From positions 1 through 55,305 of the forward strand of contig JAODBH010000251.1 of the NCBI GenBank assembly GCA_025463865.1: a stretch of DNA of 55,305 bases. Reading direction: 5' to 3'. The notes below the pieces were generated by a model. It was not told the DNA's origin, did not search any database, and saw only the letters and a list, made by a program, of their open reading frames with translations. Positions 54,013-55,305 of this stretch are shown here, piece after piece. The position numbers were made by a program, and so were the translations under genes. This DNA comes from Actinomycetes bacterium. Lineage in GTDB: Bacteria > Actinomycetota > Acidimicrobiia > IMCC26256 > Chersky-534. Positions within the stretch are counted from its first letter, which is position 1; each line of letters starts with the position of its first letter.

Positions 54013-54723
54013 GTGCTCCTCGCCCTGTGGTCCCCCAAAGGGGGTTCCGGAACATCCGTGCTGGCCGCGGCCTGCGCCGTCGCCCTCACCCGTGCACCGA
54101 TCCCCGGCGGCTGCCGGCTCGCCGATCTCGACGGTGACCAGCCCGCAATCTTCGGTCTTCCCAAGGACCCGACCACCGGTCTCGCCGACTGGATCGCGCT
54201 CGCGCCGCACGTTCCGAGCGACGCGCTGGAGCGGCTGGCGGTCGACGTGGCCCCGGGCATCTCGTTGCTCCCGCGCGGTGGCGTCGACGCCGCTCGTCAC
54301 GCGGCCGCCGACGCGGGCGCGGCGCTCGCGGTGGCGTTGCGCGACGGGGAGGTGCCCACGGTCGCGGACGTCGGCCGCCCGTCCACGCCGTCGGCCCACG
54401 GGCTGGTCGAGGTCGCCGACCACTCGGTCGTCGTCGTGCGCGGCTGCTACCTCGCGCTCCGCAGGGCGGTGCAGTCGGAGTTGCTCGAGCGGGCGAGCGG
54501 GGTCGTGCTGGTCGAGGAGCCAGGCCGGTCGCTGGGGGCCCGCGAGGTCGCCGACGTCCTCGGTCGACCAATGCTGGCCCGGATCCCGGTCCGAGCGGCG
54601 ACCGCGCGTTCGGTCGACGCCGGCGTGTTGGCCGCGCGTCCCGGTGACGGTCTGCTCGGTCCGGTTGCGTCGATGCTGCGGGAGCTCGGTCTCATCCCGC
54701 GCCGATCGGGCCGGGCCGCGTGA
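54013..54723 (+). CDS. CpaE/MinD-like P-loop ATPase of tad pilus locus
   Basis: LLALWSPKGGSGTSVLAAACAVALTR...RLADLDGDQPAIFGL; followed by CpaF. Confidence 0.8.
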   Translation: MLLALWSPKGGSGTSVLAAACAVALTRAPIPGGCRLADLDGDQPAIFGLPKDPTTGLADWIALAPHVPSDALERLAVDVAPGISLLPRGGVDAARHAAADAGAALAVALRDGEVPTVADVGRPSTPSAHGLVEVADHSVVVVRGCYLALRRAVQSELLERASGVVLVEEPGRSLGAREVADVLGRPMLARIPVRAATARSVDAGVLAARPGDGLLGPVASMLRELGLIPRRSGRAA

Positions 54724-55305
54724 GCGCAGGCGGCGGCGACGAGCTCCTGCTCAAGCAGTCGGTGCACCGGCGGTTGATCGAGGAGCTTCCCGACCAGGAG
54801 GAGCCGGAACCCGCCCAGCTGCGGGACCTGCTCGTCGAGTTCGTACGGGCCGAGGCGCCGCTGCTGGCCCCACCGCGGGCGCGGGTGGTGCTGGGCGAGC
54901 TGCTCGACGAGGTGACCGGTCTGGGTCCCTTGGAGCCGATCCTCGCCGACCCGGATGTCAGCGAGGTCATGCTCAACGCGGGAGGTGTCGCCTATATCGA
55001 GCGCGGCGGCATGCTGGAGTCGGTCCCGCTGTCATTGGCGGAGCCCGACGTCGTGCGCCTCGCCCGCCGCGTGCTGGCGCCGCTCGGTCTCCGGCTCGAC
55101 CGCAGCTGCCCCATCGCCGATGCCCGGCTCGCCGACGGCTCCCGCGTCCACGCGGTGCTGCCGCCCGTATCACCCGACGGCGCCCATCTGACCATCCGGC
55201 GATTCAGGCGCCGGCCCTGCACCCTGGCGGATTTCCAGGTCGGCGAGGCGGCGGCTTCGCTCCTGTCGGGGGCGGTGGCCGCCGGCCGCAACATCGTCGT
55301 GGCCG
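54720..55305 (+). CDS. CpaF/TadA secretion ATPase, 3' truncated by window (absent from supplied ORF track)
   Basis: GTGA overlap; VTGLGPLEPILADPDVSEVMLNAGGVAYIERGGMLE...DARLADGSRVHAVLPPVSPDGAHLTIRRF; open to the window edge. Confidence 0.92.
   Translation, partial: MSAGGGDELLLKQSVHRRLIEELPDQEEPEPAQLRDLLVEFVRAEAPLLAPPRARVVLGELLDEVTGLGPLEPILADPDVSEVMLNAGGVAYIERGGMLESVPLSLAEPDVVRLARRVLAPLGLRLDRSCPIADARLADGSRVHAVLPPVSPDGAHLTIRRFRRRPCTLADFQVGEAAASLLSGAVAAGRNIVVA

Overview
High-GC actinobacterial chromosomal DNA, looking like class Acidimicrobiia (inferred from gene content and protein style, not tested). It is densely coded, with no CRISPR array, transposase, integrase or phage module seen. From left to right: dnaX (3' end)-ybaB-recR; metX/metY; small membrane proteins; a C4/C5 acyl-CoA block (thiolase, crotonyl-CoA carboxylase/reductase, epimerase, AidB-type acyl-CoA dehydrogenase, acyl-CoA carboxylase beta+epsilon, CoA transferase, acyl-CoA ligase, ethylmalonyl-CoA mutase-like protein, 3-hydroxybutyryl-CoA dehydrogenase), consistent with part of the ethylmalonyl-CoA pathway; lysC-asd; a GT39-like membrane protein; tRNA-Pro(CGG); tandem ArsA ATPases, NfeD, WhiB and MBL; an Fe-S module (Mrp, SufR-like regulator, ErpA-like carrier); a redoxin lipoprotein divergent from an unusual fused and truncated xanthine-dehydrogenase-like protein; RidA; glnR-glnA2/glnA1-glnE-nadE; a group 2 sigma factor; and the start of a tad/cpa pilus locus. 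The most unusual points are: (1) the [2Fe-2S]-molybdopterin fusion with most of the Moco domain missing; (2) a degenerate GGDEF protein translationally coupled to the mutase; (3) NfeD-protease and S51-peptidase homologues that appear to have lost the nucleophile Ser; (4) a small gene whose only SD-positioned start is ATC; (5) a free-standing 24-aa membrane peptide gene with its own promoter, SD and terminator; (6) a recurrent -10-like hexamer 6-9 nt before start codons, indicating extensive leaderless initiation. All calls are by eye from sequence; no database search was run.
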